This document shows, one piece after another, positions 1 to 11,940 of a stretch of 64,000 nt of DNA. Source of the stretch: Desulfothermus okinawensis JCM 13304. GTDB taxonomy: Bacteria; Desulfobacterota; Desulfovibrionia; Desulfovibrionales; Desulfothermaceae. The translations under genes and the position numbers were made by a program. Within the stretch, counting starts at the first letter, position 1, and each line of letters opens with the position of its first letter. Under the pieces are notes generated by a model. It was given only the letters and a program-made list of their open reading frames with translations. It was not told the DNA's origin and did no database searches. The DNA lies in NCBI GenBank assembly GCA_001311565.1, contig BBBM01000009.1:19559-83558 (forward strand), read 5' to 3'.

Positions 1-410
1 GTGATTTTGGGGTAAGGATGAAACTAAATCCAGTGAGGGACATGATAAAGGATAAGAGGATAGTTATTGTGGAAGATTCGATTGTCAGGGGTACTACAAT
101 AAGGACAAGGATAAAAAAATTAAGGGAACTTGGGGCAAGGGAACTGCACATGCGTGTTAGTTGTCCCCCAATTAAATTTCCATGCTATTATGGAATTGAC
201 TTTTCTTCAAAAGGAGAACTCATTGCTGCAAATCACAGTGTAGAGGATATTGAGCGTTTTATTGGCCTGGATTCCTTACATTATTTATCCTTAGAGGGCC
301 TTCTTAGAGCTGTTGATGGAGAGGATGATTTTTGCCTGGCCTGTTTTACCGGTGATTATCCAATTGATCCATGTAGTGAATATGGGAAATTATTTTTTGA
401 TAGGCTGTAA
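1..410 (+). CDS. purF: Amidophosphoribosyltransferase, C-terminal part (5' end outside window)
   Basis: This is the last 136 codons of glutamine PRPP amidotransferase, the first committed step of purine synthesis (PRPP plus glutamine to phosphoribosylamine). The frame is open from base 3, so the true start lies upstream of the window; the first in-frame ATG (18) is internal. The PRPP-binding loop VIVEDSIVRGTT is present, followed by the family's C-terminal cysteines in CPP and FCLACFTGDYP. A 7-A run at about 113-119 is in frame here, so not every A run in this sequence is faulty. The reading is clean to the TAA. No neighbour upstream is visible; downstream is a repeat island, then kdsD. Confidence 0.95.
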   Translation, partial: DFGVRMKLNPVRDMIKDKRIVIVEDSIVRGTTIRTRIKKLRELGARELHMRVSCPPIKFPCYYGIDFSSKGELIAANHSVEDIERFIGLDSLHYLSLEGLLRAVDGEDDFCLACFTGDYPIDPCSEYGKLFFDRL

Positions 411-411
411 A

Positions 412-655
412 TTAGTGAATAGTGATTAGTGAAAGGTGGAAGGGTGTGTGTATGTGTATGTGTAAGTGTATGTGTATGTGAAAGTTACAGACCACAGACA
501 CAGATTATAGCAGTTGTTAGTTTTTAGTTGTTAGTGGTTAGTCTTTAGTGATTAGTAGAAGGTAGAAGGATGAAGAGTACTAAAACATTAAACGTTAAAC
601 TTTGAACCTTGAACTTCGAACATTGAACATTGAACCTTGAACATTATATCTGGAG
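412..655. repeat. Low-complexity intergenic repeat island 1
   Basis: Between purF and kdsD lie three kinds of simple repeat: GTGATTAGTG-like units, a GTATGT/GTGTGT tract (about 443-487), and degenerate TTGAAC units spaced about 12 bases (about 598-645). The same blocks recur at 3455-3570, 45433-45515 and, in inverted orientation, 18469-18614. No reading frame or terminator was seen in it. Confidence 0.75.
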
Positions 656-667
656 GAGATTTGTAAC

Positions 668-1678
668 ATGAGAGGTAGGTCCCCAGATGAGTGGGTGGAA
701 TTTGCCAGGCAAGTCTTAGATATTGAAGTTGAAGGAATTTTAGAGGTCAAAAAAAAATTTAGACAGGGAATTTTACAGTGTACTCAAATTACTTGCCACA
801 TGTAAGGGGCGAATTGTTGTAACAGGAATAGGTAAATCAGGTCTGGTTGGGCGAAAGATCGCAGCAACCTTGAGCAGCACTGGTACCCCGGCATTTTTTT
901 CTCCACCCTGTGGAAGGAGCGCATGGGGACCTTGGTATGATCCAAAAAGAGGATGTTGTTTTGGCCATATCAAATAGTGGGGAGACAGATGAGTTAAATG
1001 TTATAATACCTGTTTTAAAAAGCCTTGGCCTAAAAATCGTTGCTATGACCTCAAAAAGGGATTCTACACTGGCAAAAATGAGCGATTTTGTGCTATCTAT
1101 ATACGTTCCCAGGGAAGCGTGTGCCTTAAATTTGGCCCCAACTGCATCAACCACTGCAACACTTGCCTTGGGAGATGCAATTGCTGTTTCCCTGACCAGG
1201 TGGAAAGAATTTAAAAAAAGAAGATTTTAAGAGGTTTCACCCTGGAGGGGATTTGGGCAGAAGACTTTCAATGGATATAGATAAGATAATGCAAAGGGAC
1301 AATCTCCCCATTGTTCATATAAATGCAAAACTAAAAGATGCCATAGGAGAAATAGATAGTGGTGGTCTTGGCTGTGTGATAGTTGTTGATGATAAAAACA
1401 GATTAAAAGGGATTTTAACAGATGGGGATGTAAGGCGGATGGTGGTAAGAGATAGGCTGGATTTAGATGGTAGTGTCTACCACTTTATGACTAAAAATCC
1501 CAGGTTTGGAAGGGAAGGGGAAACTGGTGCCAGGATGCTGGATATTATGGAACAGGCAGAAATTACTGTACTTCCAGTGGTAGATGAAAAAATGGTTGTA
1601 AAAGGTGTTGTTCATCTTCATGATTTACTTGGAAAAGGCAGATTAAAATTTAATGGAGTTAATTGGTTGAGATCATAA
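668..1678 (+). CDS. kdsD: Arabinose-5-phosphate isomerase (KpsF/GutQ family), frame broken three times
   Basis: Converts ribulose-5-phosphate to arabinose-5-phosphate, the first step to Kdo for lipopolysaccharide. An N-terminal SIS domain carries GIGKSGLVGRKIAATLSSTG and SNSGETDE; two CBS domains follow (from about 1270) and end in a typical KGVVHLHDLL motif. Three shifts must be ignored: one A too many in the 9-A run at 749-757, one T too many at 894-900, and one A too many at about 1213-1219. After correction the protein is about 335 residues, the usual family length. ATG 668 follows a GGAGG about 12 bases upstream. Function is certain from the motifs; the breaks are probably sequence errors because the domains on both sides are well preserved. 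Confidence 0.88.
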
Positions 1679-1753
1679 ATTTACGGTTTTACCTTTATAA
1701 CTGCATTTTTTAACCTTTATACCAGGGGATCAGGAGATGGGAGATCCAGAGAG

Positions 1754-3365
1754 ATGAAGAAAATACCTTATGGTTTAAGTGAGTTTAAAGAGATAAAATT
1801 GGATAATTTTTATTATGTTGATAAGACAAAATATATTCCAATAATTGAACTCCTTCCACGATATATATTTTTTTATTCGTCCCAGACGTTTTGGTAAGTC
1901 GCTATTTCTTTCAATGCTTCATTATTATTATGATGAGAAATATAAAGAAGAATTTAGAGAGATATTCAAAGACACATGGATAGTTGAGAATAAGACGAAA
2001 GAAGCAAACAGTTACAAAATACTAAGATTTAATTTTAGTTCTATTGATAGTAGCAGGTATAAAGATAGTTTCTATTATTATGTGCGTTCCAGGATAGAAG
2101 AGTTTGTTGAAAGATATGAATTAGATGTAAAATTGACTGTAGATAATCCAATAGACTTGCTGGATCAATTATTTTTAAAGTTAAAGAAATATCAAATGAG
2201 AATTTATTGTTTAATAGATGAATATGACAACTTTGCTAATGAGCTTTTAAGTAAAGATAAAGAAGGATATACAAAATTGGTATCTGAACAGGAATCATTA
2301 TTTAAGCAATTTTTTTAAGGTGTTAAAAGCAGCAACTGATATGGAAGGCAGTCCACTGAAAAAGATGTTTATAACCGGTGTTACTCCAATGACCATGTTT
2401 GATGTAACCAGTGGATTTAACATTGGAATGTTTGAGAGCAATAATCCTCGTCTAAATGGCATGCTGTATAACAAAGGAAGAACTGCAGGAATTATGTAAA
2501 TATTATAGTTTGAATATTGACTTTGATTCCATAAATACGTGGTATAATAATTACAGATTTTCACCAAAATCATACGAAAGAGTTTATAATCCAGATATGG
2601 TGATGTATTATGTAAGTAAATTATTACAAACAGGTGAGCCACCTGAAGAGATGACAGATATTAATATAAGGATAGATTATGGGAAATTAAGGTGGCTGGT
2701 ATATACAGATAAAAAAATTAAATGGTAATTTTAATTTACTGGAAAATATAGTTACAGGAAATTTGGTCAAAGTATCAAAAATAAAAGATGCATTTTCTGC
2801 TTTTGAATTATCTGATGAGGAAAATTTTACATCTCTTTTATATTATCTTGGTCTGATTACTATAAAAGATTTCAGTTTAAAGCTGGGGGTGGGGCTGGTT
2901 AATGAAACTGTTCGTTATTTAATAAGTGAATATATGGCTAAATTGTTGAAAGTGAATGATCTCTTTAAAATAAATATGATGACATTTGAGGATAAACTAG
3001 AAAAATTTGCCTTGGAAGGTAAATTAGATGTATTTAAATATCTGGGTGAAGTATTAAATAAATCAACAGGAATAAGGGATTATATACATAATGAAACAGC
3101 AATAAAGATGTTATATTTAGTTTATATTAATTTAAGCGGATATTTAGGAGTCAGGAGTGAACAAGAATTAAATAAAGGATATGCAGATATTTTAATATAT
3201 CCCAGAAATGAATATGTGAAGTATTTTGGATTAATAGAGATCAAGTATATAAAAAGAGGGGAAATAAATGAAGAAAAGATAGAGAGAAAATTAGAGGAGG
3301 CAAGAAAACAACTTGATGCATATAAAGAAGATGAATTGGTGCAATACTGGTTACAAAAAAAATAA
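1754..3365 (+). CDS. AAA-ATPase-like / PD-(D/E)XK nuclease family protein, frame broken
   Basis: Belongs to the widespread 'AAA-ATPase_like' plus PDDEXK_9 two-domain family of unknown role, often in strain-variable regions. The start (MKKIPYGLSEF) and the P-loop-like RPRRFGKSLFLSML match the family, as do the IDEYD segment (Walker B region) and the C-terminal nuclease-like part with GYADILIY and GLIEIKY. About 535 residues. Shifts: extra T at about 1868-1874, extra T at about 2310-2316, one shift near 2455-2475 that is not in a long run, and extra A at 2711-2717. Base composition is poorer in G+C than its neighbours. It is flanked by kdsD and a repeat island, so it may be an accessory insertion; that is inference. 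Confidence 0.75.
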
Positions 3366-3454
3366 AGAGCTAAAGAAGATCATTTTACTGTTTCATGGCT
3401 GGGAGCTTGTTCATTGTGTAGAAGCATAAAAAGTTTAACTGCTTATTTTTTTAG

Positions 3455-3570
3455 ATTAGTGAATAGTGATTAGTGATTGGTGAAAGGTAGAAGGATGAAG
3501 GTAGAAGGGTGAAGACTACCCTCAGACACAGATCACATACACGACACACCAATAACTAACTCTTTAATAT
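3455..3570. repeat. Low-complexity intergenic repeat island 2
   Basis: Upstream of the penicillin-binding protein, ATTAGTGAATAGTGATTAGTG and GGTAGAAGGATGAAGG units recur as in island 1, followed by CAGACACAGATCACATACAC, which echoes the block at about 487-505. No coding potential seen between 3366 and 3586. Confidence 0.65.
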
Positions 3571-3586
3571 TAAACGTAAGAAGAAC

Positions 3587-5885
3587 ATGAGATACATTAA
3601 AATCTTGTTTATATTTTTTCTGGTTATTGGAATATTAGGGGCAGGATTTTTAATAGGTGGTTATTTCTGGATTTCCAGGGGGCTTCCTGAAATAAAGAAG
3701 ATTACAGACTACAGCCCATGCCTCACCACTACAGTTTATTCGAGAAATAATTCAGTGATTGGATATTTTTATAGACAGAATCGTTTTTTGTTTTCCCTAA
3801 AAGATGTACCAGACTATGTAAAAGATGCGTTTTTGGCAGCCGAGGACAGTGAATTTTATCACCACAAGGGAATTGATTTTATGGGAATACTCAGGGCGGC
3901 TATTAAAAATATTGAAGCTGGTACAATTGTGCAAGGGGGATCTACAATTACCCAGCAGGTGGTAAAATCAATACTCCTTAGTCCTGAGAGGAGTTATAAA
4001 AGAAAGATAAGGGAGGCAATCCTTGCGTATAGACTGGAAAAATATTTGACCAAAGATGAAATTTTAACCATCTACCTCACCCAGATATATCTTGGCGCAG
4101 GTGCATATGGGGTTGAGGCCGCTGCCAGGACATATTTTGGAAAGCATGCAAAAGACTTAACTTTAGCTGAAGCCGCTATTCTAGCTGGTCTTCCAAAGGC
4201 ACCTTCTCTGTATAATCCTTACAGACATCCAGACAGGGCAAAGATAAGACAAAAATATGTGCTCACCCGGATGTTGAAATTGGGGTGGATTACAAAGAAG
4301 CAGTATGAAGAGGCAATCTCATCTCCCCTGGAGCTTAAAAAGATGGAAGATCCATCCTGGAAAATTGGTCCATATTTTTTGGAAGAGGTGAGGAGGTTTT
4401 TAATCCAGAGATATGGAGAGGATAGGACTTATTGTGGAGGACTTCAGGTTTATACTACAATGGATATCAAACATCAGAAGGCTGCTGAAAAGGCTCTAAG
4501 GGCAGGACTTATTGCCTCAACAAAAAGGCGTGGTTTTAGAGGACCAATTGAGCATCTCATTAAAAAGCAAGAGATTGATAAATTTTTGTCTCACAATTCA
4601 AACGAACTACTTCAGGAACTTAAATTAGGTAAGTGGATAAAGGTCCTTGTAGAAAATGTGAAAAAAAACAGGTGCTCAGGTAATATTTGGGAACAATACA
4701 GGTTTCATACCCGTTAAATCCATGTCCTGGTGCAGGGAAATAAATCCTGAGAAGGCTCCGGAAGAGGTCCCAAAGATAAGGGATGCAACGAGGGTATTAA
4801 GAGTGGGGGATGTTGTATATGCGTCTTTGGATAAGATAGATAAAAACGGTAATATAACTTTAAATTTAGAGCAAGAACCTTTAGTTGAGGGAGCAGTTGT
4901 CTCTTTAGATCCAAAATCAGGAGAGGTACTTGCACTTGTTGGAGGTTATGATTTTTCCAGGAGCCAATTTGATAGGCGACTCAAGCAAAGAGGCAGACAG
5001 GCTCTGCTTTTAAGCCAATTGTGTATTCAGCAGCTTTAGATCATGGATTTACAGCAGCCTCAGTAATATTGGATGCACCAATTGTGTATAGGGACCTCAG
5101 CACAAATTCCACCTGGCGTCCTGAAAACTATGAGAGGACAATATATGGACCAACACTTTTTAGAACAGCCCTGGTCTATTCCAGAAATTTGGTGACCATT
5201 AGAATAGCCATGAAAATAGGTATTGACACAATAATCAAAAGGGCAAGGACAATGGGACTTGAGGCAGATTTTCCAAGAAATCTCTCTGTTTCCCTTGGAA
5301 GTGCCTCGGTTTCTCTTATAAATCTCTGTAAGGCATATACTGGTTTTGCAAGACTTGGGACCATAATTGACCCTGTAATTATAAGGAAAATAGAAGATTC
5401 TTTTGGAAGGGAAATTGAGATCATAACTTCTATTGTAAAGAAAGCCATATCTCCTCAAAATGCGTATATAATGGATTACTTAATGCAACAGGTGGTAAAA
5501 TATGGAACAGGCTGGAGGGCAAAGGTCTTAAAAAGACCTGTAGCTGGAAAAACAGGAACAACCGATGAACAAAAGGATGCATGGTTTATGGGGTTTACAC
5601 CATATCTATTGACAGGTGTGTATGTTGGTTTTGATGTGCCTGCGCCAATGGGAAAATATGAGACAGGCTCACGGGCTGCCTGTCCCATTTTTGTAAAATA
5701 CAGACAGCAGGTTGAAGAAGATTATCCAGTGGAGGATTTTAAAAGACCTCCAGGGATTATTATGGTCAGGGTGGATGCAAAAAAATGGAAAACTGGCTGG
5801 TCCCAACACAAAAGAGAGCTATATACTTCCATTTATTGCAGGAACTGAACCAGGGAAATATCCAGGGGTGAAGAGAGCGGTATAA
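3587..5885 (+). CDS. Class A penicillin-binding protein (PBP1A type), frame broken
   Basis: Bifunctional peptidoglycan glycosyltransferase/DD-transpeptidase anchored by one membrane helix (residues about 5-27). The glycosyltransferase domain shows EDSEFYHHKG (Glu86) and GGSTITQQ; the transpeptidase shows the SXXK motif as SAFK near residue 474, SRNL near 532 and KTGT near 653. About 765 residues, normal for the family. Shifts: extra A at 4661-4668; a missing G near 4977 (restores DRATQAKRQTGSAFKP); extra A at 5779-5785, after which the frame reads GKLAGPNTKESYILPF and stops at TAA 5883. It stands alone, without an operon partner in sight. Possible symbol mrcA, but I leave it blank because several paralogues exist. 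Confidence 0.9.
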
Positions 5886-5929
5886 GTGGTAGTGGGGATA
5901 CCAAGGAGGATGTCCTAAAGCATATTTTT

Positions 5930-6713
5930 TTAAAGGGTGTGGTCTGGAAATAAATTGTAGAGGATATCTTGTAGAAGCTTTGCTTCCCTCTCAAACTTAT
6001 CTCTATTTACATCAAGAACCGGGGTCTTTGACATAAGGACAAACTCAAGTCCCATTTTATTTATTTTGTCAGAGGTGGAAATAGCAGAAGAGAGATATTG
6101 TCTTATATGTGTGAGGCGTTTTATTAGGAATTTTTTTTATATCAAGGATAGTTACATCTCTGTTGAAAAAAATTTAGAATTAGGTCAATTAATTCTTTTA
6201 AATCTTCTCTTGATTTAAATTTCAGGAAAAACATCTCAAAAAAAGGAAATAACATTGTCATTCCATGAGATATTGGTGTTTTTCATTTTATAAATGATTT
6301 CTGTAGAGGGTTGTCTTAGTTCAAAGAGAGTCTTTAGTATTTTATCAGGGATCTCAACATGCCATTTGATGCCCAAGAATAAATCAATGAAAAATTTTTC
6401 AGGTGGATATATGGTTATAATTTCTCTACATATATTTAATTGTAATTGTTTTATATTGTGTTTTAAATATCTGGAATATTCTTTTATGGTCTTCCGGGAC
6501 ACATAGGGTGGTGCAATGGTGTAGAAATTTTCTTTAAATTTATTATCAGGATATACAATAAGCTTTAGTAGATGAGGCTCATTTTGTAATAATTTTTGTA
6601 GATCCTTTGTATGGGATATTCCATAATTGGACTCAAAAAAAATCTATTGCTTCTTTTGTTATAAGAAATTGTTTAGAAAAATAATTTAGTAAGAAACTTT
6701 TTAATTTGTCCAT
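5930..6713 (-). CDS. Unknown protein, frame broken four times
   Basis: I do not recognise this gene. Correcting four one-base excesses (8-A at about 6634, the TTT TTT run near 6238, the 7-T equivalent near 6170 and the 8-base run near 6132) gives one continuous frame of about 258 residues, starting MDKLKSFLLNYFSKQF and ending LLQDILYNLFPDHTL. The protein is rich in Lys, Leu, Ile and Phe, looks mostly helical, has no signal peptide and no obvious catalytic motif. An in-frame ATG at 6725 lies four codons upstream and overlaps the ATG of the divergent glycosyltransferase. That the frame stays open over 780 bases after removing only homopolymer excesses is the main evidence that it is a gene. Confidence 0.6.
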
Positions 6714-6723
6714 TTTTTTATCC

Positions 6724-7548
6724 ATGAAGGTATCAATAATTATACCTACCTATAATAGGGCCCATCTTGTAAAAAGGGCAATTTATTCTGTTTTAAATCA
6801 GACGTTCAAAAATTTTGAATTAATTGTTGTAGATGATGGGTCTCAAGATAACACAAAAGAGGTACTTGAATCAATTGATGATTTAAGGGTAAAGATAATT
6901 TTTCAGGAAAATAGGGGTGTATCAGCTGCGAGAAATAAGGGAATATATGAAAGTAGCGGGGATATAATTGCACTTTTAGATTCTGATGATGAATGGCTTG
7001 AAGATAAATTAAAAGTACATCTAAGATTCCATATTGAAGGGGGATTTGAGATATCCCAGACAGAAGAGATATGGATAAGGGGGGGGAAAGGGTAAATCCG
7101 GGAAACAAGCACAAGAAAAAGGCTGGTTGGATATTTGAGCCATCACTGGAACTATGTTTAATAAGCCCATCTTGTGTTATGTTTTCTAAAAGATTTTTTT
7201 GAAGAAATTGGCCCATTTGATGAAAGCTTACTTGCATGTGAAGATTATGACATGTGGCTTAGGGCTACATTAAAATATCCTGTTGGTTTATGCCCATATC
7301 CTCTGGTTATAAGGTATGGGGGAAGATGTGATCAACTCTCATCAAAAATAATAGGCCTTGATTTATATAGGATATATTCCCTGATAAAAATTTTAAAAAG
7401 GGAAAATTTAGATGGCGATCAACTTAATTCTGCAAAGAAGATGTTGAAAATAAAGTCAAAAACATATGTAATGGGATGTTTGAAAAGGGGAAAGATTGAA
7501 GAAGCTGAGAGGGTTATGAAATTGACAAATTTAAAAATTGGTTCTTGA
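6724..7548 (+). CDS. Family 2 glycosyltransferase, frame broken
   Basis: GT-A fold glycosyltransferase transferring a sugar from a nucleotide donor to an envelope or surface acceptor. The start MKVSIIIPTYNRAHLV, the VVDDGSQDNT motif and LLDSDDEW (the DXD metal site) are present; FDESLLACEDYDMWLR is the acceptor-side motif with the likely catalytic acid. About 275 residues. Shifts: an 8-G run at about 7079-7086 (9 G would give RGGERVNP, matching the family's spacing), and an extra T at about 7194-7200. The ATG at 6724 overlaps the reverse-strand ATG at 6725 of the unknown gene. Acceptor cannot be told from the sequence. Confidence 0.85.
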
Positions 7549-7653
7549 ATTATATTGTGATTAATGTCATTGATGGACTAGGGGAATTGACGATATTAAT
7601 TGACAGGAAATTGTTTTCTGGAAATGATTAAAACAAAAAAAGAGGAGGGTCTC

Positions 7654-10600
7654 ATGAAAAAGTTAAGGAGACTAAAGACAGTGGGGTGGGTGTTATTTTT
7701 GTTTTTAGGTGTTTTAATCTATGGATGTGGTGGTGACTCAGGTACCTCTACAGAAGGATCATCGTCTGGAGGTGGTGGCGTCCAATATGGGAGTGCTTCT
7801 TTGGTTGGTACAGTTGGAAGCGGGGGGAGCAAACGTGCTGTAAGAGCTGATAGTAATTTAACTCAGGGTGTTGTTTCACTTGTTGTTGACCTTGATGGGG
7901 ATGGAACATTTGGTTCATCTGGGGATAAGACTTACCACGGAGTAATTCAGAGTAGTGGTGAGTTTTCATTATTGAATGTCCAGGTTAAAAAAAGAGAGTT
8001 CTACCCAGGCAAAACTAACTATTGAGAAGAATGGTTGTGCACCTTATGAAAAGATTGTTGAGTTAAGTGCTGGTGATTCTGTAAAGTTGTCAGCAGATGT
8101 TAGTCCAGTAGAAAAGACTACTGTAACGATAAAACATAAGAGAGATGGGGGATATATTATTTTTGGAATTAAGGATTCTCCTGATGGTACAAAAAAAAGA
8201 TATTTGCAAAAAGGGCCACAAGGGCTGATGATGCTGTGAATGCTACTGGAACAAAAGCCCAAGTAGCTATTCCTGTAGATAGTATCCCTGATAATGTTGA
8301 AGAACTTACTGCCTCCATGAGATTGTTTGATAGTGGTAATTCAAAGGACATAAAACAATTTCCTGGAGAATTTAAAGGCACTGGTTATCCTGCTACAAAA
8401 TCAGATGATAAGGTTGTCCAGTTAAAATCCATAGCCTTTCTATATGCAGATTTTACCGATCAAGATGGGAAAAAGGTTGATTTTGAAGAGAAAAAAAATA
8501 GGCAGGATGGAACGTGTTCAAATTTAGAAGTAGTCTTAAATGTCCCAGATGGTCAGATCTCTCAGCTTACAGATGATGTCCCTGGAAAGGGTCAATATGA
8601 TGTGCCTATCTGGAGATACAATCCAGATACAGGCATGTGGGAGTTTATTACTGAAGGGGAACTTTACTACAGTAATGGAACAGCAGTGGAAGATAGTGCT
8701 ACGAGCTTAACAGGATCTGGTTTTTATGTAAAAGGCTGTTTGCCTCCAGGCTGGACATACTGTAACCTGGATTATGGAGTATGGTTTGGTCAGGAACCGA
8801 AGGAAATTACAGTTTGTATAAAAGCGATGGATCAAAATAATAATCCTATTCCTAGAGTGTGGATGTATGCTGAAGGGAAGTCAGATAATGCAGGTAACAC
8901 CTATGTGGATAGCTCTACTGATAATAGTGGTCTGGCAAAAATTCAGGTCTCTATCCCTGGGGATTCCTCTGACATACTTAAGGCTATTAAAAATAATTAT
9001 GAATTTTCATGGGAATATTATGCCTATGGATGGATAGCAAATGAAATTGATTTATCTAATTTGACGGATTCTGAACTTTCTGGATGCGACTATTATATGG
9101 ATTTACAGATACAAAATCCATTTGATTCTCAGATTAAGGTCACTGTTAAAGATCAGAATGGTAATCCAATAAAAGATGAGTGGGTGACTGTAGATGATGG
9201 ATCAAATTATTATGACGCAAAAATGACAGATGGAAATGGAGAGGTCCTATTTGATGTGAAGTCAAATACGCTTTACTATATTTACGCTCTTGGGCAGGAA
9301 AAGAGGGCTAAAGTAGATAAAGAAGTAGATTTAGAAGAAACATCTGATAATGGTCAATTAGTCAGTGTTGATATTAGTAAGCCAGAAGATATTGCTCCTG
9401 AGGTATATATTCAAATTAATCCTGCCTGGGGTGTTAAACCAGGAAGTATGGTGACTGCTTATATTTATGCCAGTGATGTAGATAGTGAGAATCTGTCTTT
9501 AACAGACGCCCAATTTAATTCAGAGAGTGTAGTAGAAAGCTGTTCTGAGATATATTCTTATTATGGCTATGCTGCATGGCAATGTAGTCTGGATACCACT
9601 GGACTGTCTGGAAGTACAACTTTTAATGCTACAGTATCAGATGGTAAAAAAATCAACTTCTCAATTAGCTAGCATAGATGTTATTTCAAATAGATCTCCT
9701 CAAGTGTATGGTATTGATATTAAGCGGAACGGAAATTATGTCTGGGATTGGAATGCATTGAAGGTAAATACTTCATACACTTTTACTGCTTATGCGTGGG
9801 ATCCAGATGGTGATACACTGAGTTATACCTGGAATGTATCAGGTGGTGATTGTACTACTCAACAAAATAGCGTTAATTGTACTTTTAATTCAGAAGGAAA
9901 TTACACCATAAAGACAATAGTAAATGATGGAGAATTCAATGCTACTTATAGCATAGATGTACATGTTGGGAACCAGGCACCTATTATTTATGCCTTTGGG
10001 ACATCAACAGTTGATCCTAAAGCAGGAGATCAAATAGATGTTTTTGCTTATGCCTATGATCCAGATTCTGGTGAAAATACTGCTTTAGGTGTTGATAATT
10101 TTACGTGGAAAGTTGACGGACTTACCGCTAATGCAACTGAGGCAGATTATGACAATAGCACTGGCTATTATACTGGTAAATTAAATCTGCCCTCTGATGT
10201 TCCACTTAAGGGATATTTTGATGTAACTTTAGTTGTAACTGATGCTTACGGCAAGAAGACCAGTGATTCTTTCAAAGTATGGGTCAGCGCCCCTTCTGAT
10301 TTGCCAGATGTAACAACTACAATGGCAGATTTTTTTAAATAATCCAACAGATGAGAATTTTACAACCCTTCTCAATGTTATTAACTCTCTTCCTGAGACA
10401 AAAGAAACCCACCTATGGAGGGCAACTGCTACCCTGTTAAAGTTGTATCAGGATAATCAAAGTTTTTTTTGATACCCTGGGGCTAAATCTGGATTCAACC
10501 CTTGGCAATTTAAATCCTGAAGATATTTTTTTTAAATCTTTTGAGACTTGCTGATTATGATCAGGAACTAAAAGGGGTCCTTGATGATTTACTTAGTAAA

Positions 10601-11880
10601 CTGGATACTGTATTAGATGACTTACAGGATGCAGAGGGTGTAAATACAAATATCAGTGTTACAGGTTTTGATACCATCTATTTTGACGATTTTGACGTAA
10701 AGAGTATGGAGGCAATAGTAAAAGCAGTAAAGGCCATTTGTCTCTATATAGAGTCACTTGATTTGACCGTATCTAATTGGACAGTGGATGGTGAGGATAT
10801 TAGAGATCTAATAGAAAGTGGACAGGAATTATCTTCCTATCAATTGGAATCCTTTATGACTAATAATCAAAACCTGTTTACCTACATAGACACATTAAAA
10901 CTGCAGGAATCCATAGAAGCATTTAAAGCTGCAGTTGATAAGTATGATGAGATCTTAAATAACCTTTCAGATGATTATTTTGCCAATAGACGTAAGGTTC
11001 AACACGCCATCTTTATTGACAATAATTCCACAGCTCAGGTTTGGAAACAGATATTAGACTCTTTTAAAGTAGGTATTGATGATCAATATGCAGATATAAA
11101 GATGTACATAGAGGAATATGTGGGGAAAACTATGGTGCATGCGGATGATGACAATTATTATATACAGGAATTATACAATATTGGAGTGATGTATTTTAAA
11201 CCAGCGGATTCTGATTTCACTTTATATCATGTAGCTTGTGGTGAAAAAAACACTAAGGGATGTAATAATGGCTTCGTTAGAGGGCTATGATTTATATGTT
11301 GTTGATTCCTCAAGAGGTGAAGAAATTATAGGAAAAAAATGTCCCAGAAATAGATTGGAGCAATCCAATAGATACAACTGATACATATGAAGTGCCAATA
11401 GCAGATATTACCGTTGATGGTGATGCCAGTGATTGGAATGCAATACCTGTTTTCCGTACAGTGGGAAATACAGAGATTAAGATAGCAAGGAGTAGTGATA
11501 GCCAGTATTTTTATGTATATGCGAGACATACAAATCAATCCCAGGGAGAGTCATGGAAGTTTTATTTAGGGAGTTTGAAGATTAACATACATTATGGTTA
11601 TGGGATATTATATACAGGTTATTCAGGTGAGGAATTTAAGACTATTTATTATGAATTTGAGGATGGGTATAGTCCAGATTGGTCATTCTCTGAAGATTTT
11701 AGCCAGGTCACAGAGTCGAATGAAAATGTATCGGAAATAGAAGCTAAATTTACAGGATTAGATAGGTTACTTCAACCCGACTCAATAAATGGATTGGCTT
11801 ATTATGAATATAAGGATTATAACGTAGTATACGATAAAGCTATTGTTTTTAAACTCCTCCCTGAGATTTCAACTCAATAA
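7654..11880 (+). CDS. Giant surface lipoprotein with Ig/PKD-like repeats and a CBM9-like C-terminus, frame broken about nine times
   Basis: A lipoprotein signal (VLIYGC, Cys about residue 29) is followed by a Ser/Gly-rich linker. The roughly 1,400-residue body holds a carboxypeptidase-regulatory-like stretch (VVDLDGDGTFG), beta-rich repeats with VTVDDG and QNGNPI, a PKD-like segment (YAWDPDGDTLSYTWNVSGG, near 9800), helical regions (10550-11000) and a C-terminal module VDGDASDWNAIPVF (11410) like carbohydrate-binding family 9. Breaks are nearly all extra A or T: about 7985, 8191, 9648, 10331, 10462, 10524, 11247 and 11333; the one near 8191 needs a net minus one. RBS GAGGAGGG precedes ATG 7654. 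A perfect terminator follows. It likely faces the outside and binds polymer; substrate unknown. Confidence 0.72.
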
Positions 11881-11900
11881 ATAGCTGGAGGAATTATTCC

Positions 11901-11931
11901 AAAGGAGGGCATTATAAGCCTCCTTTTTTTT
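11901..11931 (+). terminator. Rho-independent terminator after the giant lipoprotein
   Basis: AAAGGAGG and CCTCCTTT form an 8-base stem around a GCATTATAAG loop, followed by a run of T. It lies 21 bases after the stop codon. Confidence 0.85.
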
Positions 11932-11940
11932 AAATTTATT

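Noticed and set aside
443..487. GTATGT tandem tract as a CRISPR-like array
   Set aside because: Units are 6 bases without spacers; it is a simple repeat.
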